A stretch of 53,679 nucleotides of DNA from Bradyrhizobium sp. CSS354 (GCF_029051725.1 NZ_JAACFU010000028.1:1-53679); one strand, 5' to 3'; shown: positions 1-9,139, counted from the first letter of the stretch. Notes: generated from the letters alone by a model not told the origin. Program-made: numbers and translations.

Positions 1-2
1 TG

Positions 3-179
3 AAGGCCGAAGGTCACCTTGGCCGCTGCTATCTCAAAGGCCGCGCCGGCGACGCCGCCAACGTCGTGCTCTCAGCAGTCGGCCACAACTTCCGCCGTAT
101 CCTCGCCTGGCTCAGAGAACTCTTGTGGCGTGCTGGCCGGTCCAGCCCCGCTCAGTTCGCCTTCTTAACGGACGACTAA
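3..179 (+). pseudogene. IS5-family transposase, C-terminal fragment
   Basis: An open frame enters from the left edge and ends at TAA 177-179. It reads KAEGHLGRCYLKG, then NVVLSAVGHNFRRIL and WLRELL. The GRCYLKGxxGDxxNxVLxAxGxNFRxxLxWLR pattern is typical of the C-terminus of IS5-group DDE transposases. Only about 58 codons are in the window, so it is not possible to say whether the element is whole to the left. It marks the accessory nature of the region. Confidence 0.7.
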
Positions 180-770
180 ATGCGCCGGTTGACGTCTCAG
201 CAACCGATAATCATGAGCATCCACATCTATGCGGTCGTCAAGGGCGTTCTCATCGTGGTCTCAAGAATCCGAGTGACCCGCAACACGTCAAAGTGGGGAC
301 GCTTCGAGGCCCTGCGTACGAGTGCATTGAGTACGTTTGTCAAGATGGTATGGGAATTGTAGTTGCCGCTTAGGCGAACCGACATGGGCACATCAGATGC
401 GAGCATATCCGCAGCCAAGTCGGGCCGTTGGTTGACCAGGCCGTATCGCCGCCAAATGCGGGGATCACAGCGCCTCGTAGCACGGAAACATCGATGAGAG
501 ATGAGATATTATCTCTGACCACCTCTTCATTCAGAGTCGCCGTTGGATGGCTGCGGCTGGTCTCCTGGCACGAGACCGAAGAGCATGCCGGTCGAATTGC
601 TCGGACACAGGTTGTTCTCAAGGACCGCGAGCGAAGGTATGATCAAGGTCTCATGGTTACCCGAATCCGCCCGACGCTACGAGGACCTGAGCTGAGACAT
701 AGCAAGCGTCATACCAGTGCAGACAACTCCTGCATCAATTCTGTAGGGACTTACAAACTTCGCACTCCGG
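180..770. other. Stretch without a recognisable gene
   Basis: About 590 bases between the transposase tail and the repeated upstream element at 771-796. Open frames here are short and overlap on both strands, with no recognisable domain or good ribosome-binding site. It is probably decayed DNA next to the insertion sequence. Confidence 0.5.
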
Positions 771-796
771 TCAACTACCAACGTTAGCAATTGATC
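771..796 (+). promoter_or_regulatory. Shared 26-nt upstream element, copy 1
   Basis: First of three copies of a 26-nt element. The left part, TCAACTACCAACG, is nearly invariant and the right end is TGATC. The other copies are at 9014-9039 (minus) and 12839-12864 (minus). Each points toward a nearby gene start; this one lies 94 bases before the phosphatidyltransferase pseudogene at 891. It has features expected of a regulator-binding site, but the regulator is unknown. It does not match a sigma-54 promoter, a FixK box or a nod box as I know them. Confidence 0.6.
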
Positions 797-890
797 GAAA
801 GAACCGACGCATGGCATTCTCTATGAATGTCGAGCAAAGTCACACCTTCGGAATTCGGCACGCAACATCAACCCTGAGAGCAGGAGCAAG

Positions 891-1503
891 GTGATGATCG
901 GGTATCGGCGTGACTATGAAAATGCCATCTCGGCCGTCGCCTTTCTGTTTGCCGTCATCGGGCTGCTCCTGGCCTTCAACGGCAAGATAGAGCTCGACGT
1001 TGCGGCGATGCTCTGGATTTTGTTTCTGGATCATTGGGACGGGCATATTGCTCGCAAGACTCGCCATCTTCGCCCCCCAGGTGCAGCGGAATTCGGCAAG
1101 AGCTTCGATAGCTTTGTCGACTTCATCCATGGCATCTTGTTCCTGGCCGCCATCATTATACTTGTTGGCCGAGGTTCGGCACTGTCACTTTTCGCCAGTC
1201 TGCTCCTGGTTTTGTCGGGTGCGATTAGGCTGAGCTATTTCGAGAATGTCGGCCTAACGCCTGACGCTCCTTTTGTCGGGATTCCGGTTTCGTATGATGC
1301 TCCATTACTTGCCCTGATGTTCTTGCTCCGACCGCTAATGTCCGGAGGGCGTTCGAGGCGGCACTGGCCCTACTGTTGTCAGTCCTTGCGGTCTTCCATT
1401 TATCCGAGTTTGTGAAGGTCCGGGCAATCCGAGGCCTTGGCGTTCCGATAGTACGGCCGCAGCGATTGTGTCGTTGGTTCTAATGGCCATCATTTTGATG
1501 TAG
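891..1503 (+). pseudogene. CDP-alcohol phosphatidyltransferase, frameshifted copy
   Basis: This is a close relative of the intact minus-strand gene at 6054-6674; the first 150 residues align almost throughout. It keeps the DGHIAR and EFGKSFDSFVD metal/CDP-binding residues of CDP-alcohol phosphatidyltransferases, which join an alcohol or phosphonate head group to a lipid using a CDP-activated partner. Around 1345 the frame shifts (continuing as FEAALALLLSVLAVFHLS). Near 1460 it shifts again, ending at TAG 1501-1503 after AAAIVSLVLMAIILM. Two frameshifts in a membrane enzyme imply loss of function unless they are sequencing errors. It is followed 31 bases later by an aminotransferase. Confidence 0.75.
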
Positions 1504-1534
1504 CTGGAAGCGAACTATCTAGGAGGGCGCCCCA

Positions 1535-2707
1535 ATGAACAATGCGTTTGTAGCAGCACCCGCTGTGAAAGCCTCACTTCAGGCCCAGCTTGACGAACGT
1601 CTTAAAACGCCGATCGCACTTAGGCTGAATCCGCCGCCGCCAGTCGCACACGTCTTTGATCCGGTCCTCAGCAACGCAACAAACAACATTCTGGTACGGG
1701 GCGCTCTCAGCAAAATTATCGGACATCATCGTTGGTGTGGAACCGAAACCGACCGACGAGCCGGCGCTGAATTCTGCGCCTCGCGCCTGGGTTATCGAGC
1801 TGACGAAGCGCGTATTGTCCTGACAAGCAGCACGCAAAGTACTCTGAATATGCTCATTCCCGGCCTCGTCGGTGCAGGCGGGATGCTGGCCGTTGATGAG
1901 CTAACCTACCCGCCGATCAAGGGGTTTGCAGCCCGTTTTAGTGTAAGCTTGGCGCCGGTCCGGATGGATGACGACGGCATGATCCCGGATGCTTTTCGAA
2001 AGGTGTGCCAGACGCATCGTCCGAAAGCGCTATACCCTCTTTCGACGCTTCAAAACCCGACCACCGTCACCATGTCCCTGGAAAGACGCAAGGAAGTCGT
2101 CGCGATTGCCAGAGAGTTCGGCGTCTCCATCATCGAGGATGACATCTACAGCCTTATTCCCGGGAATGCGCCACCGCCGCTTTCTGCCCTTGCCCCAGAA
2201 CTTTCTTGGTATCTGCTCGGCTTAGCCAAGAGTATCGCGCCGGGAATGAAGGTGGCCTATGTCGTTGCGCCGTCAAAGGAGGCGGCGGCGGACCTCTTTT
2301 GGCCGGGAGTCCGGGCTACCTTCTGGATGACGGCGCCGCTTAGCGCCGCACTCGCCACAGAATTGATTGAGTCTGGATCAATCGGAAGGATTCTCGACGC
2401 TGTTCGCAGCGCGACGGCCGCGCGGCATACTTTAGTTCGCCAACATCTCACAAATATCGATCACCGACTCGGGGAGGGGGGTCTCCATGTATGGATGCCA
2501 ACGCCGCCTTACGTCACGAGTGCCGATCTAACTACGAGGCTTGAGCAGGCTGGCGTGCTTGTTTCGACAAGTGATGGCTTCGTGATCGGTGAAGCGGAGC
2601 CGCCACGAGCGATCCGGTTCGGCCTCGGCAACCCGTCGGATGACTCAACCCTCGAGAGGGCACTCACAATCATCGCGGCAGAGTACGACAAGTACCGATT
2701 GACCTAG
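1535..2707 (+). CDS. PLP-dependent aminotransferase, MocR-type domain without the HTH
   Basis: A 390-residue fold type I aminotransferase. Visible features are the TSSTQSTLN cofactor-phosphate region (97-105), DELTYPPIKG (121-130), QNPTTVTMS (173-181), IIEDDIYSLIPG (199-210) and GLAKSIAPGMKV (229-240), in which Lys232 should form the Schiff base. This matches the aminotransferase half of MocR/GntR regulators, but the N-terminal winged helix is absent, so it is probably an enzyme. AGGAGG lies just before the ATG. A decayed paralogue lies at 4940-6010 on the other strand, in the same position relative to a CDP-alcohol phosphatidyltransferase, so the two genes were an ancestral pair. The substrate is unknown; an aminophosphonate or amino acid is possible from context. 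Confidence 0.8.
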   Translation: MNNAFVAAPAVKASLQAQLDERLKTPIALRLNPPPPVAHVFDPVLSNATNNILVRGALSKIIGHHRWCGTETDRRAGAEFCASRLGYRADEARIVLTSSTQSTLNMLIPGLVGAGGMLAVDELTYPPIKGFAARFSVSLAPVRMDDDGMIPDAFRKVCQTHRPKALYPLSTLQNPTTVTMSLERRKEVVAIAREFGVSIIEDDIYSLIPGNAPPPLSALAPELSWYLLGLAKSIAPGMKVAYVVAPSKEAAADLFWPGVRATFWMTAPLSAALATELIESGSIGRILDAVRSATAARHTLVRQHLTNIDHRLGEGGLHVWMPTPPYVTSADLTTRLEQAGVLVSTSDGFVIGEAEPPRAIRFGLGNPSDDSTLERALTIIAAEYDKYRLT

Positions 2708-2731
2708 GCCCAGCGTCATGGAGACAATAGT

Positions 2732-3574
2732 ATGTCCATAGGAAGCACGGCAACGAGCCAACCTGCGTCGGGCCAGATTCACAGTCCCTGGGACGATTTT
2801 GATGGTCTCGGCTACTTTTATCAGTTTCGCCCGACGTATCCGCAGCGGATTGCAGAACAATTGAGATTCGTGCTCCCTGATTGCAGGGGAGGTCACATCA
2901 TCGAGGTAGGCGCCGGGACCGGTCTGTTCACGCGCAGCCTTGCCGCGGTTTTTGGCTCTAGCTTCCAGATCGTCGCAGTAGAGCCAAATGAAGATATGCG
3001 GCGGCACGCGGAGACCCAGACGCCAACCGGCGTGCTCGTGCACTACACTGACGGGGTGGCCGAACATCTGCAAGCGGCAGACGGCTCTGCTCAGTTAGTG
3101 ACGGCTGCTAGCGCAGTGCATCGCTTCAATCGTCCGGCGTTCTATCGAGAGGCGCAGCGTGTCCTGGCGCCGGGGGGCGTCCTCGCAATCGTTCAGTACG
3201 AGCCTTACGACAAGGGTAGTGCCTTTGTGGATGGCTTTCTCTCGGTAATCGAGGCCGCACTCCCCGGCTACCGTCGGCATCGGCACTCCAGACCTGAGGG
3301 CGGCTACGCAGAGATTGATATTGCGGTCGAGTTAGGAGCCGAATCTGGTCTGAAAGACGTGACGCGAGAACCCTTCGTTTTTAACGAGCTGATCGATCGC
3401 GAAACGTTTCAGCATCGTGCGCGGTCGTTCACAATCGTGCAGAAAGCGATCAATCACGAGGGAGAGGATGCGATCCTTTCGGCCCTCGGCATCCTCTTCG
3501 AACAGTACAGCGATAGCAACGCACTTGTCGAAATGCCTTACGAGGCCGAAATCATTACAGCGCGTCGCACCTAG
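2732..3574 (+). CDS. Class I SAM-dependent methyltransferase
   Basis: A 280-residue protein with SAM-binding motif I, IIEVGAGTGLF (56-66), an acidic loop AVEPNEDM at the end of strand 2, and VLAPGGVLAIVQYEPY after motif III. The general plan is that of UbiE/Methyltransf_11 small-molecule methyltransferases. It starts 24 bases after the aminotransferase and ends 40 bases before the amidohydrolase, so the three genes probably form one operon. The minus-strand copy of the locus has no counterpart, so it may be a tailoring gene gained by this copy. The substrate cannot be told from the sequence. Confidence 0.8.
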   Translation: MSIGSTATSQPASGQIHSPWDDFDGLGYFYQFRPTYPQRIAEQLRFVLPDCRGGHIIEVGAGTGLFTRSLAAVFGSSFQIVAVEPNEDMRRHAETQTPTGVLVHYTDGVAEHLQAADGSAQLVTAASAVHRFNRPAFYREAQRVLAPGGVLAIVQYEPYDKGSAFVDGFLSVIEAALPGYRRHRHSRPEGGYAEIDIAVELGAESGLKDVTREPFVFNELIDRETFQHRARSFTIVQKAINHEGEDAILSALGILFEQYSDSNALVEMPYEAEIITARRT

Positions 3575-3614
3575 GGTCTAGTAGAGTTTTCGTCCGTGGA
3601 TGATGGAGATCAGG

Positions 3615-4793
3615 ATGCGTTTAGTATTGAGCGGCGCGACTTTAATCGACGGACGTGGAGGCAGGCCAATTGCGAATGCTGAGGTCGTTGTGGAGGCCGA
3701 TCGCATAATTGCTGTCGGCTCCGCAGGTGAATTCGCTGATCAAGCCGAAGCAACAGTTATAGACCTGACTGGGAAGTATCTTTTGCCAGGCTTCATCAAT
3801 GCTCACGATCACCTAACAACAAAACGACTTCGCGGCTCGAGGACAGATCGCGCGGGTGCCGATGATGCGATAATGATCGCGCGGGGCATCCAAAACGCAC
3901 TTGTCAACTTGCGAGAGGGTATAACAACTGTTCGCGATGCGGGCGCCCCCAGAGGATTGTCGCTGTCGCTTAAGTCTGCGATTGCGAGCTCCGATATCGT
4001 CGCGCCTCGCATTCTCGCAACCGCTCAGGGCCTTACTGAAACAGCGGGCTACGCGCATGAGATATTTGTGGAGGTGGATACTCCTCTTGAGGCGAAGAAA
4101 GCCGCCGGAGCGATGATTAAGCGCGGCGCTGACTTCATCAAATGCATGGCTAGCATCGAATGGGGCCATGCCGAAGGCGAGCCATTAAGCGTGGTTAACA
4201 TGGATGTTGCAACGATGCGGGCCGCTTTCGACCTTGCGCACCACCACGGCCGCAGATGCATGGCACACGCGCTTTGCGACGAAGCGATCGCAAATGCCAT
4301 CGAGGCTGGCGCTGACACCATCGAACACGGCGTATTCCTCAGCGCTGCTACCGCAAGAGAGATGTCAAAAAGGGGCGTGGGCTTGGTGCCGACTCTTAGT
4401 AGCTATAAGGAACTCCGAAATGACTGGGGACGAGGTCAAGGCATCATGCGTCACAGCGCCGAGATCGTTGAGCACCACAAAGTAGGCTTTCGGCATGCCC
4501 TTGACGCGGGAGTGACGCTTGCCTTTGGTTCGGACAGCCTAGGCAATCTGACGGATGAATGCAGTACGATGCAGGAATGGGGAATGACCCCGATGCAGTG
4601 CGTTGAAGCGATCACCCGGAACGCTGCGATCCTGTTAGGCATCGATGACCAAGTGGGGATCATTGCTGCGAGAAGAGCGGCCGACCTCGTCGTTCTCGAT
4701 GCCGACCCGATGGCAAATATCGCCGCACTTGGCGAAGTCGAAATCGTCGTCAAATCTGGCCGCTTAATGGATCCGGCGATGCTGCCCATATAG
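3615..4793 (+). CDS. Amidohydrolase-superfamily metal-dependent hydrolase
   Basis: A 392-residue TIM-barrel hydrolase resembling imidazolonepropionase and Xaa-Pro dipeptidase-like amidohydrolases. Metal-site residues are present: HDH at 64-66 in GFINAHDHL, a candidate carbamylated lysine K176 in DFIKCMAS, His218 in CMAHAL, His238 in TIEHGV and Asp307 in FGSDS. The last gene of the plus-strand operon. The start chosen is the ATG at 3615, which has GGAG at 3605-3608; upstream ATGs at 3600 and 3603 lack a Shine-Dalgarno. The enzyme should cleave a C-N bond of a cyclic or peptide-like amide; the substrate is unknown. No counterpart exists in the minus-strand copy. Confidence 0.8.
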   Translation: MRLVLSGATLIDGRGGRPIANAEVVVEADRIIAVGSAGEFADQAEATVIDLTGKYLLPGFINAHDHLTTKRLRGSRTDRAGADDAIMIARGIQNALVNLREGITTVRDAGAPRGLSLSLKSAIASSDIVAPRILATAQGLTETAGYAHEIFVEVDTPLEAKKAAGAMIKRGADFIKCMASIEWGHAEGEPLSVVNMDVATMRAAFDLAHHHGRRCMAHALCDEAIANAIEAGADTIEHGVFLSAATAREMSKRGVGLVPTLSSYKELRNDWGRGQGIMRHSAEIVEHHKVGFRHALDAGVTLAFGSDSLGNLTDECSTMQEWGMTPMQCVEAITRNAAILLGIDDQVGIIAARRAADLVVLDADPMANIAALGEVEIVVKSGRLMDPAMLPI

Positions 4794-4939
4794 CTCCGAC
4801 GCGATGCGGTTTTGTTTAGGTTGCGACCCGATGAGAGATTCCCGTTTCGAGTCCCGAAGCCAGCGCCTCCGCTTCCATTCTCCTCTTATCTCCAACAATC
4901 ATGATCTGTATTCAGCAGGACTAATGCCTATCGCGAAAC

Positions 4940-6010
4940 TTAGGCAATAGACGGTTCTTCACAACCTAACTTCGCGAGGACGCCGCTCAATTGACACCCT
5001 TTGTCAACGGCAACGGAAGCTCCAGCCCCGACGACAACACCTCGTTGCTGCGAGGCTTCGACAAACTCATTGCGGCTTAGGCGATCGGGCAGTTTGATCC
5101 AAAGGTGCTAACTTGCCGGATCGATACCGAGTGGCATGCCGAACGCCTCTTCCGCGATATTCCGTCGGCTTTGCGTTCCAGACGCACTGAATTTATAATT
5201 TCAGCTGCCAAGCCAGTCGCTAGCCAATGGGTCGCGATCTCCGCGATGAGAGGCGTAACCATTTAATTTGTCGTTCTAACCCCAGGCCACAATACCCTCT
5301 GCGTCGTCGATAAACTGGACCAAAAGCTGACAAGCCAAGGATTTGCTGAGACCCGAGATGTATCAGCTGCGTTCGGGCGCATACGCAGAAAGGGGAGGAG
5401 GAGCGTTCCGCGGGAGGACGCCTAAAATGTCGTCCTCAAAGATTGAAAGAGTATGACGGCGCGCAATCTTCGCGATTGCTTGTCGCCTCGTCTCGGTCAC
5501 AATCGCTAATGTGGGATTATGAAGGGTAGGCATGCAGTATAAGGCGCGCGCTTTCCCCTTGAATTTTATGCACGTACGATCAAAGCTTTCAGGCTCGATC
5601 CCCTCCCCATCAATCGAGATGCCATGCAACTTTACTCGAAATAGATGCGACAGTGGTTTGATCGCAGGATACCTAAGTGCCTCCGTAAGGAGCACGCCAA
5701 TTGGTTTAATATAGTAGCAAACAACATCGCGGGGATGCTCTGCGTACCGTTAGCGAGTGCTATTCGGCCCGGATCCGACGTTCCTCCAAGTCGCCGGGCG
5801 AGCCAATTGGCACCGGCTTCACGATCCTTTCGCTGTGCCGGTCAAAGGAGGAAATCAAATCGCCTCTGCGACATTCGTCTTCGCAAGATGGTAAAAGGAC
5901 TCTTGGATTGCAGTCCAGACAAGCGGACTCGGAGGTGGAAGATCGCGTCCGTAGTTGATGAGCCATGCGGATGTCTGCGCAACTTCGCCAAGATTTGAAA
6001 GATTGTCCAT
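4940..6010 (-). pseudogene. MocR-type aminotransferase, decayed paralogue
   Basis: Scattered frames on the minus strand rebuild a relative of the gene at 1535-2707. It starts at ATG 6010 (MDNLSNLGEVAQ, with INYGRDLPPPSP). It passes through GRIALANGTQS, EALRYPAIKPL, TLHNPT, SIFEDDILGVLPRNAPPPLSAYA (reversed 5695-5363), GLSKSLA with the PLP lysine, and HLWIKLPDRLSRNEF, and ends RGVVVGAGASVAVD before TAA at 4940-4942. Several frameshifts and in-frame stops break it, so it cannot make an enzyme. It lies 43 bases after the intact phosphatidyltransferase, mirroring the plus-strand arrangement. Confidence 0.75.
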
Positions 6011-6053
6011 TTTTTTCTTTCCTGGCTTGAAACCACAACGATCTTCAGTCGGC

Positions 6054-6674
6054 TTAAGGGGCATTACCCGCGACAGTTGCCAGCGCGATCGAGCCGGCGA
6101 TCGCAAAGCCCGTCGCGATCGGCACCGCGATTCCACGAATGGCTGGGACGCGGATTGCAGTGGTCACGTATAACAGCGCGAGTATGATGAAGGCTGCCGC
6201 AACAAGCGTCGGAAAAACATCTTCCGATAACAACGGGCGAGCGAGCAGCAGGATAGTAAGGACTGGTGTACCGTATGAAACCGGAATGCCAATAAATCGC
6301 GCGTCAGATGTGAGTCCTACATTTTTGAAATAGCTGAGCCTGATCGCGCCCGCCAATACCAGCGCCAAGCTTGCGACGAGCGACAGCATCGTGCCTTGAC
6401 CCACAAGGATAATGATCGTGGCCGGGAACACAACGCCATGAATGAGATCGGCAAGTCCATCGAAGCTTTTCCCGAACTCCGCCACACCTGGACGGCGAAG
6501 ATGCCGCGTCTTCCGGGCAACATGCCCGTCCCAATGATCCAGAAACCAGGTCCAAAGCATTGCCGCAACGCCGAACTCTATCTTTTGGTTCAAGGCCAGG
6601 AACAGCCCGATGACGGCAAACAGATAAGAGAGGGCGGTGATGGCATTTGCATAGTCACGCAGATACCCGATCAT
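6054..6674 (-). CDS. CDP-alcohol phosphatidyltransferase family membrane enzyme
   Basis: A 206-residue protein with several hydrophobic segments and the family signature DGHVAR (49-54), EFGKSFDGLAD (66-76). These aspartates bind Mg2+ and the CDP moiety. The spacer between the AR and the second glycine is 13 residues, not the usual 8, and the same insertion is in the paralogue at 891. The family swaps CMP for an acceptor alcohol or diacylglycerol. Its ATG overlaps the stop of the nucleotidyltransferase (ATGA at 6671-6674). The natural reading is that the neighbour makes a CMP-activated alcohol or phosphonate and this enzyme transfers it to a lipid. That pairing is inference. Confidence 0.85.
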   Translation of the reverse strand: MIGYLRDYANAITALSYLFAVIGLFLALNQKIEFGVAAMLWTWFLDHWDGHVARKTRHLRRPGVAEFGKSFDGLADLIHGVVFPATIIILVGQGTMLSLVASLALVLAGAIRLSYFKNVGLTSDARFIGIPVSYGTPVLTILLLARPLLSEDVFPTLVAAAFIILALLYVTTAIRVPAIRGIAVPIATGFAIAGSIALATVAGNAP

Positions 6675-7486
6675 CGCCTTGCTCCCGTCAGCGGGGTGGA
6701 ACTCGCCGCGGAACGTGCGCGGCCCATCGACGGCGCGAAAATCTTCTCCGCTAGGCGCAGATCATCTTCGCTATCGATTTCGAACCAGCGGGTATCGCTG
6801 CAATCCGCCGCAAAAAGCTGCAGCTCTCGCTGCTCGACAAGCCGTGCGAGGACCTGCTCAACATAGGCCGTACGATGCCCGCTTTCCACAGCCTGGTGCA
6901 ATGCTGGCACCAGCTGTTCGCGCGAGGCTTCCGCGGAAAAGTGCGTCAGGTTGATGGTCTTGAAGAGACCCCTGGCCCGGGCCTCGATGGGCGTCTGGTT
7001 CATGACGAACGTGACGACAGAACCATCGTCAGCCAGCTCGACGGCGGAACCAGTCATTGCTGCGTTAAACGCCGCCACAGCCGCCACGCTCTGCTGGGTG
7101 GATGAGACCGTTCGAAGTGTTCTTTCGAGGACTTCGCGCTCAAAGAACACATCGCCTTCGAGAAAGACGGTGTCGCCGGCAAGCATTGTATTTCGCGCTA
7201 GCCATAGGGAATAGGCGCTGCCGGTCCGATCGAAGATGGGATTGTGGATATATTCGATGTCGACATCCTCGAATCGATAGCCACAGGACTGTTCGATGGC
7301 TCCCTCGCGATAACCCACGACGATGGTTACTTCGCGAGCCCCGAGCTCAGACAACTGATGCAGCGCGTTGTGCAGCATCGAGGTTCCGTTCACCTTCACC
7401 AAGGGTTTCGGAACAAAATCCGTGTAGGGGCTCAGCCTGGAGCCCATTCCTGCGGCAAGGATCACCGCCCGTGTACCATTGAGCAT
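6671..7486 (-). CDS. Nucleotidyltransferase, LicC/PntC-like (probable CTP:alcohol-phosphate or phosphonate cytidylyltransferase)
   Basis: A 271-residue NTP transferase. GMGSRLSPYTDFVPKPL (13-29) is the nucleotide-binding loop with the catalytic Lys, FLEGDVFF near residue 102 is the metal-binding strand, and WFEIDSEDDLRLAE lies near the C-terminus. The FLEGD and WxExDxxxDLxxAE pattern is that of LicC (phosphocholine) and PntC (2-aminoethylphosphonate) cytidylyltransferases rather than glucose-1-phosphate enzymes. With a PEP mutase 6 kb away, a phosphonate substrate is attractive. The start is the ATG at 7486 with AAGGA upstream; it follows the aminotransferase by 24 bases and overlaps the phosphatidyltransferase by 4 bases. 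It is clearly one operon. Confidence 0.8.
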   Translation of the reverse strand: MLNGTRAVILAAGMGSRLSPYTDFVPKPLVKVNGTSMLHNALHQLSELGAREVTIVVGYREGAIEQSCGYRFEDVDIEYIHNPIFDRTGSAYSLWLARNTMLAGDTVFLEGDVFFEREVLERTLRTVSSTQQSVAAVAAFNAAMTGSAVELADDGSVVTFVMNQTPIEARARGLFKTINLTHFSAEASREQLVPALHQAVESGHRTAYVEQVLARLVEQRELQLFAADCSDTRWFEIDSEDDLRLAEKIFAPSMGRARSAASSTPLTGARR

Positions 7487-7510
7487 TTTGAAACGTCCTT
7501 CTGGCAAGCT

Positions 7511-8716
7511 TCAGGCTGCTTGCCTCGTCTTCAGGCTGTTCAGGGTCTCGACGACGCGTTTCAGTCCCGTCTGCAGCAGGTCCGGCGGAGCACCGAAACA
7601 GAGACGCAGGCCGTTCACGTCCCCAAAGGTACCGCCGGCAACGGATCCCACATCGGCTTCCTCCAGGAGCAATCGTGCAATGTCGTCAGTGGATCGAAGG
7701 TGGCCGCCGGCCGGCAAAGCTGAGACAAGCCTCCTCAGATCGAGATAGAAGAAGAACGAGCCATCGGCACTCGGCGGGGGCACGTCGTGCAGACCAGCGA
7801 GGATGCGAAGACCAGCGTTACGAGCGCCAGACAGGCGCTGATGCATCTCTTTTTCAAAGCTGCCGTCACCGACTTGAAGGTGGTGCAAGATCGCGTGTTG
7901 CGCAATCACATTGGCATTTGAGGTCGTATGGCTCTGCAGCTTCCTAGCCGCGGAAACGATCTCCGGAGGAGCTGCGAAATAGCCCAGGCGCCAACCGGTG
8001 ATCGCCAGCTCTTTGGAGAAGGCGTTGACCAGGATGGTCCGTGCACGGACGCCGGGATGCGCCATGACGATCGACTCATGGCGCGAACCGGTGAATACAA
8101 AGCTGGAGTAGCTTTCGTCGGAAACGATCCAGAGTTGATAGTTGATCGCGAGGTCGCCGATAGCTTGTAGAGTCGTTCGATCATAGACTGCGCCGGTCGG
8201 ATTGTTCGGCGAGTTAATGATGACGGCTTTTGTGAACGGGGTGACAGCGGCGCGAATTGCGACGATATCGGGAGTATACGTCGGGGGGCGAACATCAACG
8301 AACACGGGCTTTGCGCCAGCGAGAAGAACCTGGGACGGGAATGTCGGCCAGCAGGGGCGAATGATGATGACCTCATCTCCGGGATTGAACACGGCCAAGG
8401 CAACGTCGAGCAGGCCCTGCTTTGCACCCGCAGTGATAGCGATGTTATCCGTAGTCCAGCTGATGCCTGTTTCCGCAGACAGCCTTACGGCGACAGCGCC
8501 GCGAAGCGGCGTCAGGCCGATGGAATCGGTATACCGGTTCGTTCCGGCATTGATCGCGGCGATCGCTCCTTCGCGCACGGATGATGGTGGCTCGATGATG
8601 ACTTCGCCGGCCGCCAGATCGATGATCTGACGTCCGGTCGCGGCAGCCGTCTTAGCTGCCTCACGGGCGGCGGCAGTGCCCGAACCTGAAAGCAAAGACA
8701 TCCGTTGCGCCAACAT
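7511..8716 (-). CDS. Class I/II PLP aminotransferase (aspartate-aminotransferase fold)
   Basis: A 401-residue enzyme of the aspartate-aminotransferase I-gamma type. Landmarks are RYTDSIGLTPLR (61-72), ITAGAKQ (94-100), SPNNPTGAVY (169-178), VSDESYSSFVF, and NAFSKELAITGWRLGY (231-246) with PLP lysine 235. AGGAGGAG precedes the ATG. It leads an operon with the cytidylyltransferase-like and phosphatidyltransferase genes. Phosphonate pathways usually use a class V enzyme (PhnW) to make 2-aminoethylphosphonate, so this class I enzyme could act on phosphonopyruvate or phosphonoacetaldehyde, or have another role. The substrate is not decided by the sequence. Confidence 0.85.
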   Translation of the reverse strand: MLAQRMSLLSGSGTAAAREAAKTAAATGRQIIDLAAGEVIIEPPSSVREGAIAAINAGTNRYTDSIGLTPLRGAVAVRLSAETGISWTTDNIAITAGAKQGLLDVALAVFNPGDEVIIIRPCWPTFPSQVLLAGAKPVFVDVRPPTYTPDIVAIRAAVTPFTKAVIINSPNNPTGAVYDRTTLQAIGDLAINYQLWIVSDESYSSFVFTGSRHESIVMAHPGVRARTILVNAFSKELAITGWRLGYFAAPPEIVSAARKLQSHTTSNANVIAQHAILHHLQVGDGSFEKEMHQRLSGARNAGLRILAGLHDVPPPSADGSFFFYLDLRRLVSALPAGGHLRSTDDIARLLLEEADVGSVAGGTFGDVNGLRLCFGAPPDLLQTGLKRVVETLNSLKTRQAA

Positions 8717-8801
8717 GTGCGCTCCTCCTGGGTCGATTGTCGAGTTTGTTGAGGTGATCGCAACCGCTTCGCCGCCGGTACGCGATCTGCCTCGGCGGAT
8801 A

Positions 8802-8942
8802 TCACTTCTTCTTCGACGAAGGCGTCGGCCAAATGGGGCTTAAGAGTTCATCGAGACCGGCGAGCACACAGTATTCTGGAGTCCAGGAGCCAGCACATAG
8901 ATCACGGTCGACGGCCAGGACAGATTGTGGGTGAGTTTGCAT
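8802..8942 (-). CDS. Small ORF, 46 residues, upstream of the aminotransferase operon
   Basis: A short frame starting at ATG 8942 with AAGGAG nearby (AAAGGAGCTAAGC). It begins MQTHPQSVLAVDRDL, has two cysteines (CAGSWTPEYC) and ends PTPSSKKK. It lies between the 26-nt element at 9014-9039 and the aminotransferase start, in the same direction, 85 bases upstream. The good ribosome-binding site and its place as first ORF after a conserved element argue for a real small gene or leader peptide, but I recognise no family. A longer frame to 9050 lacks a convincing start. Confidence 0.4.
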   Translation of the reverse strand: MQTHPQSVLAVDRDLCAGSWTPEYCVLAGLDELLSPIWPTPSSKKK

Positions 8943-9013
8943 GCTTAGCTCCTTTGCAGCTGATGTGTGCCCAGCCCGATGCTCATCCGTCAAATAGCTT
9001 GCTCCCATCACTA

Positions 9014-9039
9014 GATCAAATATTAGCGTTGGTAGTTGA
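9014..9039 (-). promoter_or_regulatory. Shared 26-nt upstream element, copy 2
   Basis: Second copy of the element. On the minus strand it opens TCAACTACCAACG and closes TTTGATC, the same length as the copies at 771 and 12839. It lies 71 bases upstream of the small ORF and about 300 upstream of the class I aminotransferase. Copies 1 and 2 also share a G and GT just outside the element. Confidence 0.6.
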
Positions 9040-9139
9040 CCCGAGCGCAAAACGTAGTCGTTACAATTGAGGCGAGATTTGCGGTTCTTACGGTGCTGTG
9101 GGTCGTGAACGTCTAGACGAGCGCCTGGCGATGGCTTCT

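Noticed and set aside
385..400. Sigma-54-like GGGCAC-ATCAG-ATGCG
   Set aside because: Mismatches at both the -24 and -12 boxes and no gene downstream for 490 bases.
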